Assembly (NCBI GenBank): GCA_011525785.1
Contig: WYBT01000056.1
Span: 124,001 to 188,000 of the forward strand
Origin: Planctomycetaceae bacterium
GTDB taxonomy: Bacteria > Planctomycetota > UBA1135 > GCA-002686595
Length of the DNA stretch: 64,000 nucleotides
Direction: 5' to 3'
Within the stretch, counting starts at the first letter, position 1. Every line of letters starts with the position of its first letter. A program made the position numbers and the translations under genes. This document shows, piece by piece, positions 62,807 to 64,000 of the stretch. A model generated the notes under the pieces. It ran no database searches. It saw only the letters and a list, made by a program, of their open reading frames with translations, and was not told the origin of the DNA.

Positions 62807-64000
62807 ATGACCCGCGAAACCCAAACCACGCCCGCCGCCACCACGCGCGTGCAACGGCTCGGCCCCGGCGAGGTGTCGGTCGACATCCGCACGCCGGACC
62901 TCGAAGTCAACTTCGGGCCGCAGCACCCCGCGACGCACGGCGTGATGCGCATCCTGATGCGCGCCGACGGCGAGCTCGTGACGGGCGCCCAGCCGCACCT
63001 GGGCTACCTGCACCGCTGCGCCGAGAAGATCGGTGAGAACGTCGAGTGGCTGCAGTACCTGCCGTACACCGACCGCTACGACTACCTGGCGTCGATGAAC
63101 AACAACCTCGGCTATTCGCTGGCCGTGGAAGCGCTGCTGGGAGTCGAGATCCCGCGCCGTGCGACGCTGATCCGCATCATCTGCGCAGAGCTCAACCGCA
63201 TCGGCTCGCACTTGGTCGCGTTCGGCACCTACGGCCTGGACATCGGGGCCTTCACGCCGTTCCTGTACACCTTCCGCGAGCGCGAGTGGATGATGGCGCT
63301 CTTCGAGAAGATCTGCGGCGCGCGCCTGACCTACAGCTACATCCGCATCGGCGGCCTGTTCAACGACGCGCCGCCAGGCTGGTTCGAGGAGGTCGGCCGC
63401 TTCTGCGACGTGTTCGAGCAGAAGTGGCAGGAGTACGTCGACCTGCTCCTGGTGAACCAGATCTACGTCAAGCGCACGGCCAACATCGGCATCATCTCGC
63501 GCGAGATGGCGCTCGACTTCGGGCTCACCGGCCCGATGGTGCGCGGCTCGGGCATCGACTGGGACCTGCGGCGCGACATGCCGTACATGTGCTACGACGA
63601 GATCTGGCGCTCGGGCGCGTTCAAGATCCCGGTGGCGCGCGGCGAGATGGGGGCCCTGGGCGACTGCTGGGACCGCTCGTGGGTGCGCGTGATGGAGATG
63701 ATCGAGTCGATCAAGATCGTGCGTTGGTGCCTCGACAACATGGTCGAGGGGCCGGTCATCGCCGACATCCCCAAGACGCTCAAGGTTCCGGTGGGCGAGG
63801 CCTACGTCGGCATCGAGAACCCGCGCGGCGAGCTGGGCCACTACGTGGTGAGCGACGGCGGCAAGGTTTCGATCCGCACGCGCGTGCGCGGCCCGAGCTT
63901 CTGCAACCTGGCTGTGCTCGAGGACATCCTGCCCGGATCGTTGGTCGGTGACGCGATCGCGATCATCGGCTCGACGGACATCGTCGTGGGAGAAACCGAC
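62807..64000 (+). CDS. nuoD: NADH-quinone oxidoreductase subunit D (49 kDa), 3' end beyond the window
   Basis: 398 codons from the ATG at 62807 to the window edge. The family normally ends a few residues after the last visible segment (D-I-V-V-G-E-T-D), so the gene is almost complete. Diagnostic motifs: N-F-G-P-Q-H-P-A-T-H-G near 36-46, G-Y-L-H-R near 71, R-I-G-S-H-L near 135 and R-G-E near 345. With nuoB it forms the quinone-binding site of complex I. A basic N-terminal extension of about 30 residues precedes the core. Confidence 0.95.
   Translation, partial: MTRETQTTPAATTRVQRLGPGEVSVDIRTPDLEVNFGPQHPATHGVMRILMRADGELVTGAQPHLGYLHRCAEKIGENVEWLQYLPYTDRYDYLASMNNNLGYSLAVEALLGVEIPRRATLIRIICAELNRIGSHLVAFGTYGLDIGAFTPFLYTFREREWMMALFEKICGARLTYSYIRIGGLFNDAPPGWFEEVGRFCDVFEQKWQEYVDLLLVNQIYVKRTANIGIISREMALDFGLTGPMVRGSGIDWDLRRDMPYMCYDEIWRSGAFKIPVARGEMGALGDCWDRSWVRVMEMIESIKIVRWCLDNMVEGPVIADIPKTLKVPVGEAYVGIENPRGELGHYVVSDGGKVSIRTRVRGPSFCNLAVLEDILPGSLVGDAIAIIGSTDIVVGETD

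Overview
The window is GC-rich DNA of roughly 65-70% by eye. It carries many secreted beta-propeller and beta-helix proteins, paired sulfatases, several ECF-type sigma factors (two with membrane-spanning C-terminal extensions) and membrane-anchored carboxypeptidase-regulatory-like (CRD) proteins. This combination points to a planctomycete, perhaps of a deep-branching marine/freshwater lineage; the placement is inference from gene content, since no rRNA or tRNA gene is visible.

Layout. 0-14 kb: a large anchored CRD protein, an LpxO-like hydroxylase, a leftward run (cation/proton antiporter, lipase-like hydrolase, CRD protein, membrane protein) and, divergently, a membrane-tethered sigma factor. 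14-34 kb: a surface/secretome block of two propeller-type proteins, an apparently frame-shifted secreted protein behind a pentanucleotide repeat, a sigma-CRD fusion, three beta-helix proteins, another CRD protein, a dehydrogenase and a triple-DUF4394 protein. 34-38 kb: a DfsB-like protein and a leftward sigma / Cys-rich protein / CRD operon preceded by a heptanucleotide repeat. 38-43 kb: an RluA-type pseudouridine synthase and a small redox operon (AhpD-like, DsrE-like, PNPOx-like) facing a sigma-54 activator, with paired palindromes between them. 42-50 kb: a PD40 protein, tandem sulfatases, an ABC-type membrane protein, a hydrolase, a thioesterase and an HtrA-like protease. 50-57 kb: a probable polysaccharide O-acetylation cluster (MBOAT plus SGNH-like partner) with two membrane genes upstream. 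57-64 kb: a TerB-like protein, another secreted protein, an ABC ATPase, a radical SAM protein, and the start of a nuo operon (nuoA, B, C and nearly all of nuoD) running off the right end.

The main points are these. (1) Seven secreted proteins with unrelated N-terminal folds end in the same roughly 130-140 residue module with four conserved cysteines, a candidate undescribed sorting or attachment domain. (2) Two simple-sequence repeats, (TCGCC)6 and (GGGCGGC)4, sit directly after an ATG that is exactly one repeat unit out of frame with the gene behind it; one gene encodes a secreted protein and the other a sigma factor. This suggests phase variation, although assembly error must be excluded. 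(3) Sigma factors are fused to, or share an operon with, membrane-anchored sensor-like proteins.
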